Source: Lactobacillus johnsonii ATCC 33200 (lineage in GTDB: Bacteria > Bacillota > Bacilli > Lactobacillales > Lactobacillaceae). Taken from it: a DNA stretch of 64,000 nucleotides. A program made the position numbers and the translations under genes. Positions 9,281-18,084 of the stretch are shown piece by piece (positions within the stretch are counted from its first letter, which is position 1; every line of letters starts with the position of its first letter). Where the stretch lies: the NCBI RefSeq assembly GCF_000159355.1, contig NZ_GG670120.1, positions 1-64,000 on the forward strand, read 5' to 3'. The notes below the pieces were generated by a model. It worked only from the letters and a program-made list of their open reading frames with translations. It did not search any database and was not told the origin of the DNA.

Positions 9281-11503
9281 ATGGATATTTTTACACGTTT
9301 TGCTCCCTTTATTCAAGATTATATTTATGAACATGGATGGAAAAATCTCCGTTCAATTCAAGTTGGAGCAGCAGAAACTATTTTTAATAGTCGAGATAAT
9401 ATCTTGCTAGCTGCGTCGACTGCTTCTGGTAAGACGGAAGCTGCATTTTTTCCAATTTTAACTGATCTCTATGAAAATCCTCCTCAATCAGTGGGTGTAC
9501 TGTACATTTCACCACTAAAAGCATTAATTAATGATCAATATGAACGTTTAAACGAACTTTGTCAGGATGTTGATATTCCTGTATGGCGTTGGCATGGCGA
9601 AGTGACCCAGACACAAAAGAGAAAATTACTTAAACATACCTCTGGTATTTTACAAATCACACCAGAATCTTTAGAGTCATTGATGATTAATAAACACATG
9701 GATATTCCCAACTTATTTCATGATCTGAGATATATTGTGATTGATGAATTACATTCCTTTTTAAGATCTGACCGTGGCGGACAAACTTTTTGTTTGATTG
9801 AGAGATTATCTAAAATAGCCGGTGTTGATCCTCGTCGTATTGGACTTTCTGCAACAATTGGTGATACAAAATCTGCTGCTGCATTTTTAGGTGCTGGTTC
9901 TAAACGTAAAACTAGGGCTCCTAAAGGAGAAGGAAGCGGGCAAGTTTGGCGGCTATCAATGGAACACTTTTATGATAATGGTCCACAGGCTGATAGTAAT
10001 GATTTTGATCCCGCGCAACCAGTTTTAGATGAAAAAAGTGATCAAGCTCCCAATACAGCTGATCCATCAATGGCTTATATTTTTGAACATACACGCGGCA
10101 AAAAATGCTTAGTCTTTACTAATAGCCGTGAAGAATGTGAAGCAGTTTGTCAGATATTAAGACAATACTGTGAAGTAAAACATGAGCCAGATCGTTTTTT
10201 AATTCATCATGGTAATCTGTCTGCTGCTTATCGGCAAACTGCTGAGGCCGAAATGAAAGATGAGGACTCTTTGATGACTACTTGTGCTACTGCCACACTT
10301 GAATTAGGTATCGATATTGGAAAATTAGAGCGTGCTTTTCAGATTGATGCGCCATTTACTGTATCTGGCTTTTTACAAAGGATGGGAAGGACAGGACGTA
10401 GAGGTAATCCTTCGGAAATGTGGTTTGTAATGCGCGAATCGCATCCTGAGTCCCGTGCGATGCTTCCTGAGATTATTCCATGGTCTTTATTACAAGGAAT
10501 TGCTTTGGTTCAACTGTATCTAGAAGAAAGATGGGTAGAACCTCCTGAACCAAATCGCTTACCATATAGTTTGCTCTACCATCAGACCATGTCTACTTTA
10601 GCTTCGAATGGTGAAATGACGCCTGCAGAGCTAGCGTCGCGAGTATTGACACTGCATTATTTTCGGAATGTTAGTCAAGATGATTATCTAGTATTACTTA
10701 GACATCTAATTAAAGAAGATCATATTCAGCAAACTGAAAATGGTGGTTTAATTGTAGGTCTAAGTGGTGAGCGCATAGTTAATAATTTTAAGTTTTATGC
10801 TGTTTTTCAAGAAAATGAAGAATATGCTGTTAAGTCAGAATCAGAAGAGCTAGGAACTATTGTTAAACCGCCACCTGTTGGGGATAAGATAGCGATAGCG
10901 GGTCGTGTTTGGGTAGTAGAGGATGTAGATCGCAAACGACATCAAGTCTATTGCCATCCTGTTAAAGGTCGTATTCCGGCATATTTTGGGGATGTTGCAG
11001 GAGATATTCAACCTGAGATTTTACAAAGAATGAATAAAATTTTAACCGAGAAAAAGCAATACCCCTATCTAATGAAACATGCTATTGCGCGTCTTAAAGA
11101 AGTGCGTGATACTGCTAAAACTTCGGGGATGCTAGAAAGTAATTTGATTAACTTAGGCGGAAAAATGTGGTGTCTCTTTCCTTGGACAGGGACATATGCA
11201 TTTTTGGCTTTAGAAAGGTTAATTAAAATTAAGTGTGCTAAGCGAATTGGCTTGCGCGGCTTTAATTCTAGTCGTCCGTATTTTATGCAATTTGCAATGG
11301 ATGTAAGTAAAGAAGAATTTTTGAAAATTTTAGTAGAAGAAGCTAATAAGGATTTTGACCCATTAGAGCTAGTGTATCCAAATGAGGTACCGGTATTTGA
11401 TAAATATGATGAATATCTGCCCGATGAATTAGTGAGAAAAGAATTTGCTCATAGTATTTTGGATATTGAAGAAATGAGAAAATGCGTTAATCAATTGCAA
11501 TAA
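9281..11503 (+). CDS. sngC: Lhr/BrxHI-like superfamily 2 helicase, Shango SngC-like
   Basis: A 740-residue DEAD/DEAH-type helicase. Motifs in order: I ASTASGKT (residues 45-52), Ia YISPLKALINDQYERL, II DELH (155-158), III LSAT (189-192), IV CLVFTNSREE, V ATLELGIDIG, VI QRMGRTGRRG (366-375). A Lhr-like winged-helix/C-terminal region follows. The family unwinds or translocates on nucleic acid; related BrxHI proteins accompany BrxD. The start lies 7 bp after sngB with only a weak ribosome site, consistent with translational coupling. All helicase motifs are intact, so the gene looks functional. It ends at a bidirectional terminator shared with galE. Confidence 0.85.
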   Translation: MDIFTRFAPFIQDYIYEHGWKNLRSIQVGAAETIFNSRDNILLAASTASGKTEAAFFPILTDLYENPPQSVGVLYISPLKALINDQYERLNELCQDVDIPVWRWHGEVTQTQKRKLLKHTSGILQITPESLESLMINKHMDIPNLFHDLRYIVIDELHSFLRSDRGGQTFCLIERLSKIAGVDPRRIGLSATIGDTKSAAAFLGAGSKRKTRAPKGEGSGQVWRLSMEHFYDNGPQADSNDFDPAQPVLDEKSDQAPNTADPSMAYIFEHTRGKKCLVFTNSREECEAVCQILRQYCEVKHEPDRFLIHHGNLSAAYRQTAEAEMKDEDSLMTTCATATLELGIDIGKLERAFQIDAPFTVSGFLQRMGRTGRRGNPSEMWFVMRESHPESRAMLPEIIPWSLLQGIALVQLYLEERWVEPPEPNRLPYSLLYHQTMSTLASNGEMTPAELASRVLTLHYFRNVSQDDYLVLLRHLIKEDHIQQTENGGLIVGLSGERIVNNFKFYAVFQENEEYAVKSESEELGTIVKPPPVGDKIAIAGRVWVVEDVDRKRHQVYCHPVKGRIPAYFGDVAGDIQPEILQRMNKILTEKKQYPYLMKHAIARLKEVRDTAKTSGMLESNLINLGGKMWCLFPWTGTYAFLALERLIKIKCAKRIGLRGFNSSRPYFMQFAMDVSKEEFLKILVEEANKDFDPLELVYPNEVPVFDKYDEYLPDELVRKEFAHSILDIEEMRKCVNQLQ

Positions 11504-11541
11504 AAAAATCCATTCAGTCGTGATGATTGAATGGATTTTTT
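11503..11541. terminator. Bidirectional terminator between sngC and galE
   Basis: Arms AAAAATCCATTCA and TGAATGGATTTTT with A and T tracts on both sides. It lies between the stop codons of the convergent sngC and galE genes. Confidence 0.9.
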
Positions 11542-11544
11542 GAT

Positions 11545-12537
11545 TTATTTATCTTCGTAACCCTTTGGATGGCTCTTGTGCCAGTTCCAAGCAGTAGCAA
11601 TTACGTCATCAACATCTTCATGTTTTGGCTTCCAGCCTAAAACTTTACGAGCTTTGCTTGAGTCAGCAACTAAAGAATCAGGGTCTCCGCCTCTTCTTGC
11701 ACCAATAGTGTAAGGAATGTCGATACCAGTAACTTTCTTAGCAGCTTCAAGAATTTCTAAGTTAGAGTATCCTTGGGCAGTACCTAAGTTAAAGACATCA
11801 GATTTATTAGTGTCCATCACGTGCTTAAGAGCTAAGATATGTGCATCAATTAGGTCTTCAACTTGAACATAGTCACGGACGTTAGTACCATCTTTAGTGT
11901 TATAGTCATCCCCAAAAATAGTGAAGTTACCGTCGCCCGCAATAGCACTCTTTAAAATGTTAGGAATCAAGTGAGTTTCAGGTCCGTGATCTTCACCGAT
12001 TGAACCATCACTTGAAGCACCAGCTACATTGAAGTAACGAAGGGCGATTGACTTAATGCCATTAGCCTTGTCAGCCCAGTGCATAATTTTTTCCATCATC
12101 ATCTTAGTTTCACCATATGGGTTAATTGGATTTAATGGGGTGTCTTCAGTAATTGGTAATTTTTCAGGAATACCGTAAGTAGCAGCACTAGAAGAGAAGA
12201 CTAAATATTTAACTTTAGCATCTTCCATAGCTTGAAGTAGTGAAATCATCCCAGAAACATTATTATCGTAGTATTTCAAAGGCTTCTTAACTGATTCACC
12301 AACTAATGAGTAAGCAGCAAAGTGCATTACTGCGTCAATATTTTCATCGCGTAAGATTTTGCTTACTAAATTAGTATCTTCAATGTCACCTTGATAGAAT
12401 TTAGCTCTCTTGTCGACAGCTTTTCTGTGACCAGTGTAGAGAGAATCAAGGACAACAACATCGTTTCCTTCTTCAATTAATTTTCTAACAGCGTGAGAGC
12501 CAATGTAACCAGCTCCGCCGATAACTAATACTCGCAT
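11545..12537 (-). CDS. galE: UDP-glucose 4-epimerase
   Basis: A 330-residue short-chain dehydrogenase/reductase superfamily enzyme interconverting UDP-glucose and UDP-galactose, for the Leloir pathway and for supplying UDP-galactose to envelope polysaccharide. The N-terminal NAD-binding motif GGAGYIGSH is at residues 7-15 and the catalytic Tyr141/Lys145 lie in NPYGETK. Length is typical for GalE. The ATG is preceded by AAGGAG. Monocistronic here, away from other gal genes. Codon choice looks like that of a well-expressed gene. Confidence 0.95.
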   Translation of the reverse strand: MRVLVIGGAGYIGSHAVRKLIEEGNDVVVLDSLYTGHRKAVDKRAKFYQGDIEDTNLVSKILRDENIDAVMHFAAYSLVGESVKKPLKYYDNNVSGMISLLQAMEDAKVKYLVFSSSAATYGIPEKLPITEDTPLNPINPYGETKMMMEKIMHWADKANGIKSIALRYFNVAGASSDGSIGEDHGPETHLIPNILKSAIAGDGNFTIFGDDYNTKDGTNVRDYVQVEDLIDAHILALKHVMDTNKSDVFNLGTAQGYSNLEILEAAKKVTGIDIPYTIGARRGGDPDSLVADSSKARKVLGWKPKHEDVDDVIATAWNWHKSHPKGYEDK

Positions 12538-12598
12538 TAACGTGTTACTCCTTTTTAAATAAATAATAACCGAATCAAGTTAATTTTATCATACTAGA

Positions 12599-13367
12599 TT
12601 ATTTTGAAAATTCTGATTTAAAAATTTGTGCATTTTGAAATCCTAAATGATCTATTACTGCAAAGTGTATTTCTTTAATCGGTGAAGGAGTGCGCCATAC
12701 ATCATGCCATATTTTAGCAACCTCAATTCCACGAAAACTAAATGCGCCAGCTCCCCCAAGCCCCTAAAATTAATTTATCTACTCTTTCATATTCAGCGAT
12801 GTTTTTTACAAATTCCATTTTTTTCTTTAGTACTATACAAGCTTTTTCATAAGAAATATTAGTATGTTTGGCGATAGTATAACAAGGAGCGGCACAAGTG
12901 ATAACGTCTAGTGTATTAACAAAACTTCCGTCTAAATTTGTAAATACGATATTAGGAGTATAAAGAGCACGATGTTCATATAAGTTTTGATTGAGATTCA
13001 TTTGATTCCAGCTATAGTATTGAGAAAATTTGGTTAGAACTTGATAAAGATCTGATTGATGACATAAAACTTCTTCTTGAGCTAGTGCTCCGTGTAAGTA
13101 GCCTCCTCCTGGGATGGTGTAATTTGCAAAATTGAGAATAGTTACTTTTAGATTAGAATCTTTTTCTTTTAGAGATATTCCTGCATGTGCTGAATCTATA
13201 TTTTTAAAACTTAAAATAGGGTAATTATTTCCTGTATATTTCACTTCTGAGGCATTGGTAAATATTTTACTTTGTATAGCACTATGCTTTATTTCAGTCT
13301 TGTATTTTTTCCCTATTATTTTATTATGCTTTTTTGCCATTTTTATATGTTGTTCTACAATTCCCAT
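12599..13367 (-). pseudogene. TIGR02452-type microbial PARG homolog, frameshifted near its 3' end
   Basis: The intact part (209 codons from the ATG at 13367) carries the microbial poly(ADP-ribose) glycohydrolase signature: IPGGGYLHGALAQEE, with GGG at residues 87-89 and QEE at 97-99. The open frame stops at 12738 after LILGAWGSWRI. Removing one base from the C5 run at 12753-12757 (G5 on the coding strand) restores WGAGAFSFRGIEVAKI and a further 40 or so codons to a stop at 12599, giving about 255 residues, the usual family length. The catalytic macrodomain residues lie before the lesion. The shift may be a real mutation, phase variation or a homopolymer sequencing error. It would remove ADP-ribose from proteins or nucleic acid if active. 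Confidence 0.8.
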
Positions 13368-13489
13368 TTTTTACCTATAAATAAAATGATTTTATATAAA
13401 AATTATAAGCATAAAAGATGCAAATTAATATTATATGTATAAAATAATAGTTAAAAGAACAAACTTATAAAAAGTAAGAGGAAAATAAT

Positions 13490-14821
13490 ATGGAAACAAT
13501 TAAAAACATAATTATCGGCTTTGGAAAAGGTGGGAAAACCTTAGCTAAATTTTTAGCAAAAAAGGGAGAAGAAGTATTAGTAATTGAAAAATCTAATAAG
13601 ATGTATGGAGGTACTTGTATTAATATCGCCTGCCTACCTTCAAAAAGATTAATTATTGAAGCCGCAAATGGCGTTTCTTATGTGGATGCGGTAAACGGTA
13701 AAAATGAAATGACTGCACAATTGCGGGAGAAAAACTATCATATGCTTGCAGACGAAAAGACTGTAACTGTATTAGATGGAGAAGCGCATTTTATTGCTGA
13801 TCATGAAATTGAAGTAGAACTTCCGAATGGTAAAAAAGCTCAGTATAAAGGAGACCGTATTTTCATTAATACTGGTGCAGTTCCAGTGATGTTACCAATC
13901 CCTGGCTTAAAAGAAAGCAAGTATATCCTTGATTCAACTCAAGCCATGGATGAAAAGAAGATGCCAAAGAATTTAACAATTATTGGAGCGGGATATATTG
14001 GGTTGGAATTTGCTAGCATGTTCGCAAAATATGGTAGTAAAGTTACAGTGCTTGATCATAATAAGGAATTTTTAGCCCGTGAAGATGAGGATATTAGTAA
14101 TGTGGTAAGAAAAGATATGGAAGACGCTGGTATTAAGTTTGAACTTGGCGCTGATATTGAAAAGATTACTGATGAAACCACTGATGCAACAGTTACTTAT
14201 CAAGTAAATGGAAAAAGAAAAACGATTAATGCAGACCGAATTTTGGTAGCAACTGGTCGTAAACCAAATACTGAAAACTTAGGTTTAGAAAATACTGCGA
14301 TTGAAACAACTGATCGTGGCGCTATAAAAGTAGATGATTTTCTAAGAACTACTGTGGACAATGTGTGGGCAATTGGGGATGTTAAAGGTGGTCTTCAATT
14401 TACCTATATTTCTTTAGATGATTTTAGAATTATTAAAGATCAACTGTTTGGTACGGGTGCTCGCATGGTTAGTGACCGAAAGGTAGTTCCTTATAGTGTA
14501 TTTATTTCACCCGCCTTGTCTCAAGTTGGTTTAAATGAGAAGCAAGCAAATAAATTAGGAAAAGAATACAAGTTATTTAAGTTGCCAGTTACAGCAATTC
14601 CTAAAGCAAAAGTTGCAAAAGATAATAGAGGTTTATTTAAGGCACTCGTTGACCCAGAAACCGAAAAAATTCTAGGGGCTACACTTTATGGAATTGAGTC
14701 ATATGAATTGATTAACATGATTTCTTTAGCGATGAAGGCTCATTTATCCTATACGGTTCTAAGAGATCAGATTTATACTCATCCGACAATGTCTGAAGCT
14801 TTTAATGACTTATTTAAATAA
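13490..14821 (+). CDS. FAD-dependent pyridine nucleotide-disulphide oxidoreductase, RclA-like
   Basis: A 443-residue class I flavoprotein disulphide reductase. The FAD-binding N-terminus IIGFGKGGKT is followed by the redox pair Cys43/Cys48 in GGTCINIACLPSKRL. A NAD(P)H-binding motif GAGYIGLEFASMFAKYG lies mid-protein, ATGRKPNTENLGL follows, and the C-terminal dimerisation domain contains the active-site His-Pro in YTHPTMSEAF. It resembles RclA/YkgC, a copper-linked reductase of reactive-chlorine resistance, more than dihydrolipoamide dehydrogenase: no lipoyl-enzyme genes are near and the length matches RclA. The ATG follows AAGAGGAAAA. The physiological substrate is inferred, not shown. Confidence 0.82.
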   Translation: METIKNIIIGFGKGGKTLAKFLAKKGEEVLVIEKSNKMYGGTCINIACLPSKRLIIEAANGVSYVDAVNGKNEMTAQLREKNYHMLADEKTVTVLDGEAHFIADHEIEVELPNGKKAQYKGDRIFINTGAVPVMLPIPGLKESKYILDSTQAMDEKKMPKNLTIIGAGYIGLEFASMFAKYGSKVTVLDHNKEFLAREDEDISNVVRKDMEDAGIKFELGADIEKITDETTDATVTYQVNGKRKTINADRILVATGRKPNTENLGLENTAIETTDRGAIKVDDFLRTTVDNVWAIGDVKGGLQFTYISLDDFRIIKDQLFGTGARMVSDRKVVPYSVFISPALSQVGLNEKQANKLGKEYKLFKLPVTAIPKAKVAKDNRGLFKALVDPETEKILGATLYGIESYELINMISLAMKAHLSYTVLRDQIYTHPTMSEAFNDLFK

Positions 14822-14902
14822 ATTAATTGTAAAAAGCTAAATTTCATGAAAAAAGCATAAATTACTTTTATAATGTAAGTAATTAAAGAAATGAGGAAAA
14901 AT

Positions 14903-15760
14903 ATGAAATTTAATTCAGTTGAAGATACATACACATTGAATAATGGTGTCAAAATTCCGATTATTGGTTTTGGTACTTGGCAAACTCCAGACGGTGATGT
15001 GGCAAAACACGCAGTTGAAGCAGCATTGAATAGCGGCTACAGACATATTGATACTGCTGCAGCTTATGGAAATGAAGAAAGTGTAGGAGAAGGAATTAAG
15101 AATAGTGGCATTAACCGCCATGATTTATTTATTACTACTAAACTTTGGAATGCAGATCATGGTTATAAAGAGGCAAAAGCTGCAATTGATAAAAGTTTGC
15201 AAAATTTAGGGACAGATTATTTAGATTTATATTTAATTCACTGGCCTAATCCACTGGCTCTTCGAGATCACTGGGCTGAAGCAAATACAGAAAGCTGGAG
15301 AGCTATGGAAGAAGCGGTTAAGGCCGGTAAGATTAGAGCTATTGGAGTTTCTAATTTTAGAAAGCATCACCTAGAGGAATTGCTTAAAACTGCAGAAATA
15401 AAACCAGTCGTTAACCAAATTATGCTTAATCCAAGTGATTTACAATCAGATGTAGTGAAAGCAAATGAAGAGTTAGGATTATTAAGTGAAGCATACAGTC
15501 CATTAGGCACGGGTGGTTTATTAGGAAATGAAGTTGTTAACGAAATAGCTAATGAAGTTGGAAAGTCACCGGCTCAAGTTTTAATTCGTTGGTCGCTAGA
15601 ACACGGATTTTTACCTTTACCTAAATCTGTTCACGATAAATACATTGCAGCCAATATTGATGTATTTGATTTTGAATTAAATGATGAGCAGATGAGCAAA
15701 TTAGATAGTTTACATGGAGTTAGCGGCTTAGCTACTGATCCAGATACAGCTAACTTTTAA
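14903..15760 (+). CDS. Aldo/keto reductase
   Basis: A 285-residue NADPH-dependent AKR of the 2,5-diketo-D-gluconate reductase-like group, reducing aldehydes or ketones in the cytoplasm. The N-terminus has IPIIGFGTWQTPDG; the catalytic tetrad is visible as Asp in HIDTAAAYGNE with its Tyr, Lys in FITTKLW and His in LYLIHWPNP. A start 4 codons upstream (14891) is possible, but that ATG overlaps the GAGG that serves as ribosome site for the ATG at 14903, so I prefer 14903. Separate promoter likely; strong terminator after. Natural substrate unknown. Confidence 0.9.
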   Translation: MKFNSVEDTYTLNNGVKIPIIGFGTWQTPDGDVAKHAVEAALNSGYRHIDTAAAYGNEESVGEGIKNSGINRHDLFITTKLWNADHGYKEAKAAIDKSLQNLGTDYLDLYLIHWPNPLALRDHWAEANTESWRAMEEAVKAGKIRAIGVSNFRKHHLEELLKTAEIKPVVNQIMLNPSDLQSDVVKANEELGLLSEAYSPLGTGGLLGNEVVNEIANEVGKSPAQVLIRWSLEHGFLPLPKSVHDKYIAANIDVFDFELNDEQMSKLDSLHGVSGLATDPDTANF

Positions 15761-15762
15761 TT

Positions 15763-15794
15763 AAAAGTCGAAGTAGTGGTACTTCGACTTTTTT
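15763..15794 (+). terminator. Terminator of the aldo/keto reductase gene
   Basis: Arms AAAGTCGAAGTA / TACTTCGACTTT with a 4-nt loop, then a T run. Confidence 0.9.
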
Positions 15795-15816
15795 ATTTGT
15801 AAAATTTTACTGATGC

Positions 15817-15846
15817 TTTACAGGGGAAGAAAATCTTTGTTATAAT
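15817..15846 (+). promoter_or_regulatory. Predicted promoter of tRNA-Thr
   Basis: TTTACA and TATAAT with an 18-bp spacer, ending 12 bp before the mature 5' end of the tRNA. Confidence 0.55.
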
Positions 15847-15858
15847 TCTAGTGTTAAT

Positions 15859-15931
15859 GCTGAATTAGCTCAGTTGGTAGAGCGCTTCCCTCGTAAAGAA
15901 GAGGTCGCCAGTTCGATCCTGGCATTCAGCA
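15859..15931 (+). tRNA. tRNA-Thr (anticodon CGT)
   Basis: A 73-nt cloverleaf: acceptor GCTGAAT/ATTCAGC, D arm GCTC...GAGC, anticodon loop CTCGTAA, T arm GCCAG TTCGATC CTGGC, discriminator A. CGT reads ACG (Thr). The top anticodon-stem pair next to the loop is a C-A mismatch. No CCA is encoded. Confidence 0.95.
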
Positions 15932-15957
15932 CTCAGGGTATTAACTAAGAGTCTTTC

Positions 15958-16052
15958 AAATAAAGTTTTAGAAAACTTTATTTTGCAGGCTTTTTTTTAC
16001 ATTAACATTCAATATAACCTAAAAAGCAGGGCCTGGGCTCTGCTTTTTAGGT
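15958..16052 (+). terminator. Two hairpins after tRNA-Thr
   Basis: The first hairpin (AATAAAGTTTT / AAAACTTTATT, 15958-15984) precedes a T8 run. The second (ACCTAAAAAGCAG / CTGCTTTTTAGGT, 16017-16052) lies 20-30 bp before the next gene and is nearly perfect. Either could end tRNA transcription. Confidence 0.65.
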
Positions 16053-16083
16053 ATACTAGTAGAAAAATGAAATGAGTGAGATT

Positions 16084-16605
16084 ATGACTTTAATTTATAC
16101 ACGCTATGCTACTAACGCCGATTTATCAAATATCATGGGTATTATTAATGAAGCAAAAGATTTTCTAAAGCAAAGCGGAAGTAGTCAATGGCAAGGAACC
16201 TATCCGGACGAAGATACAATTTTAACTGATATCAAAAATAAAAGTGCCTTGGTTTTAATAGTAGATGATAAGGTGGCTGGTTATGCGGCAAGTGTTGTTG
16301 GGATAGAGCCGACTTATCAGAAAATAAATGGGGAGTGGAAAAATACTAACGATGATTATGCTACTTTTCATCGTTTAGCTATTAGCAGTAAGTATCGCGG
16401 GATGCACTTAGCTAATTTTATGTTTTCAGATTTGATTTCAATTATGGTAAATCAAGGAATTAAAAATTTTAGAATTGATACATCACGTAAAAATCAAATT
16501 ATGCAACATTTAGCTTTAAAAAATAATTTTATTGAACGTGGGATTATTATGGTTGATGAAGATCCAGAGGATCCTAGTCGTTTAGCCTATGAATTAAATC
16601 TATAA
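16084..16605 (+). CDS. GNAT family N-acetyltransferase
   Basis: A 173-residue acetyltransferase that transfers acetyl from acetyl-CoA to an unknown amine. The GNAT core is visible: an N-terminal helix pair after IYTRYATNADL, the central strand with ALVLIVDDKVAGYAA, and the CoA-binding region FHRLAISSKYRGMHLANFMF (beta4-alpha3, with RG in the pyrophosphate loop). An ATG 4 codons upstream (16072) lacks a ribosome site; GAGTGAG precedes 16084, so I chose the latter with modest confidence. The 3' end overlaps the 3' end of the convergent psiE-like gene by 6 bp. Confidence 0.82.
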   Translation: MTLIYTRYATNADLSNIMGIINEAKDFLKQSGSSQWQGTYPDEDTILTDIKNKSALVLIVDDKVAGYAASVVGIEPTYQKINGEWKNTNDDYATFHRLAISSKYRGMHLANFMFSDLISIMVNQGIKNFRIDTSRKNQIMQHLALKNNFIERGIIMVDEDPEDPSRLAYELNL

Positions 16606-17004
16606 TTTGATATGTTTGTTCAAAATTACTACTCCAATAATTAGTAATAATATTGCTACTGCATGAATTAAAATTTGCATTGGTTCACCATGCGCAGTAA
16701 TTAAATTTCTTAAAAGGGCTGTAATTCCTAGACTCATTAAAAAGTTTAAGCTTGTATGACCCATATGCTTTAAGGCTGCCACAATCATAGCCGAAAATTC
16801 AAAGAATAAGAAGAAAGTGACTATTTCATCTAACACTTTCGTAGGTATGTTAATTAAATTATTGCTAATCATAATACGACCTATTGCAAATAATTGACTA
16901 AACATCAGGATCAGCATTAAAGCCCCTAAAATTCCTAAAGCAATTATAGTAAAAAAGCGTAGAATATTAGCATATTTACTAGCTGTTTTATTAAATTTTT
17001 TCAT
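16600..17004 (-). CDS. PsiE-family membrane protein (phosphate-starvation-inducible type)
   Basis: A 134-residue protein with four hydrophobic segments, resembling PsiE: a conserved central part LDEIVTFFLFFEFSAMIVAA and a helix pair around ALLRNLITAHGEP. Family function is not established; the E. coli member is induced by phosphate starvation. The frame extends to a TTG at 17022, but GAAAGG sits just upstream of the ATG at 17004, which I take as the start. It overlaps the convergent GNAT gene by 6 bp at the 3' end. Confidence 0.78.
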   Translation of the reverse strand: MKKFNKTASKYANILRFFTIIALGILGALMLILMFSQLFAIGRIMISNNLINIPTKVLDEIVTFFLFFEFSAMIVAALKHMGHTSLNFLMSLGITALLRNLITAHGEPMQILIHAVAILLLIIGVVILNKHIKL

Positions 17005-17147
17005 TATATATGTACCTTTCAATTGCAGATAAGAATATTTTTACGCTTTTTAGTTAATTTTTCCAGAGGTGCTGTACGCTTTAATTTCATTAAAGAATGA
17101 TATCTTTAATATAGAAGAGTCTAAAAATTACTTATGAGGTATTAAAA

Positions 17148-17868
17148 ATGCCGTTTACCTTTTCTGAAATTATTGTTTTATTTTTTACATATTCTGTAAT
17201 TGGTTGGATATGGGAAACAATCTATTGTTCGATTAAGGATCATCATTATGATTATCGGGGATTTTTGTTTGGGTCTTATTGTCCCGTATATGGCTTTGCA
17301 GTAACAACGATTTTAATCTGTACCCATCGCATTCAAAATAATCTTTTCCTATTATATATAGTTGGTGTAATAGTAGTGACAATTTTTGAGTATTTCGCTA
17401 GTGTATTTTTACAATATGTTTTCCATATGAAGTTATGGGACTATTCACATTTATGGGACAATGTCCAAGGTAGGATTGCACCAATTATTTCTTTATTTTT
17501 GGGGGATAGGGGTAGTCTTTCTTGTAAAAGTTATTCAGCCATTTGTTCAAAAGTTAATTACTTGGGAAGAAATAAAAACGCATGGCTATCTTGCTTTAAT
17601 AATAGTAATTGTGATGGGAACAGACTTTATTCCTACTATCTTTAGTGTAGAGAAACTACATATGAGTACTAAAATTTGGAATGAGCGCTTAAACACTCGC
17701 ATGAAATTAGATGAAGGTAAATTAAACCAGGCCTTTGATAAATTAATGGAAACATTATCCTGGAATCAGAAGCGATTCCTTACGAGTTTCCCGCAGTTAA
17801 AGTTTACTGATACAAAGAAATTTAACCAATTTAAGAATAGATGGATAAAGAAAAGAAGAGAGAGTTAA
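17148..17868 (+). pseudogene. Putative ABC transporter type IV / CmpB-like membrane protein (PF06541 type), frameshifted
   Basis: Two overlapping frames together encode one multi-pass membrane protein of about 239 residues. The first (from ATG 17148) has YSVIGWIWETIYCSI, YRGFLFGSYCPVYGFA and LWDYSHLWDNVQGRIAP, typical of PF06541 proteins. The second resumes in FWGIGVVFLVKVIQPFVQKL and runs to ...WIKKRRES at 17868. The break lies in the T5G5 run at 17496-17505; one base too many explains it. Function of the family is unknown. Because a second gene in this window is broken at another G5 run, a sequencing error is possible. A terminator overlaps the stop. Confidence 0.75.
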
Positions 17869-17896
17869 GAAAAATGACTCTCTCTTCTTTGTTTTG
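17852..17896 (+). terminator. Terminator overlapping the end of the CmpB-like gene
   Basis: Arms AAAGAAGAGAGAGT and ACTCTCTCTTCTTT with an 11-nt loop. The 5' arm lies inside the last codons. Confidence 0.75.
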
Positions 17897-17914
17897 CTAC
17901 AGAAAGATTACATC

Positions 17915-18031
17915 GTTACATTATTGTAACTTAAGGCGCAAATATTACCGGAATGTAACAAGATGAAATATATCCTTAATTTTCTAGGAACTATTCTGCA
18001 ATATTGGCCATGTATTATATAAGCTGTAAAT
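17915..18031 (+). promoter_or_regulatory. apf1 upstream regulatory region
   Basis: Contains the inverted repeat GTTACATTATTGTAAC (17915-17930), the element TGTAACTTAAGGC (17925-17937), another TGTAAC (17954-17959) and TGTATTATATAAGCTGTAAAT (18011-18031). The second and last elements recur with few changes upstream of apf2, suggesting shared promoter and operator sequences. Confidence 0.5.
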
Positions 18032-18084
18032 AGAAGTGACGAAATAATGATTCAAATCAAATTTATCAAGGAGAGAATTTAATT

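Noticed and set aside
6055-11503. BREX or Pgl system
   Set aside because: The ATPase and helicase are BREX-like, but no PglZ, PglX, BrxC or BrxL gene is adjacent; Shango fits better.
17496-17510. Programmed frameshifting in the CmpB-like gene
   Set aside because: T5G5 is not a typical slippery heptamer with a downstream structure, and a second gene is broken at a similar run, so error or mutation is simpler.
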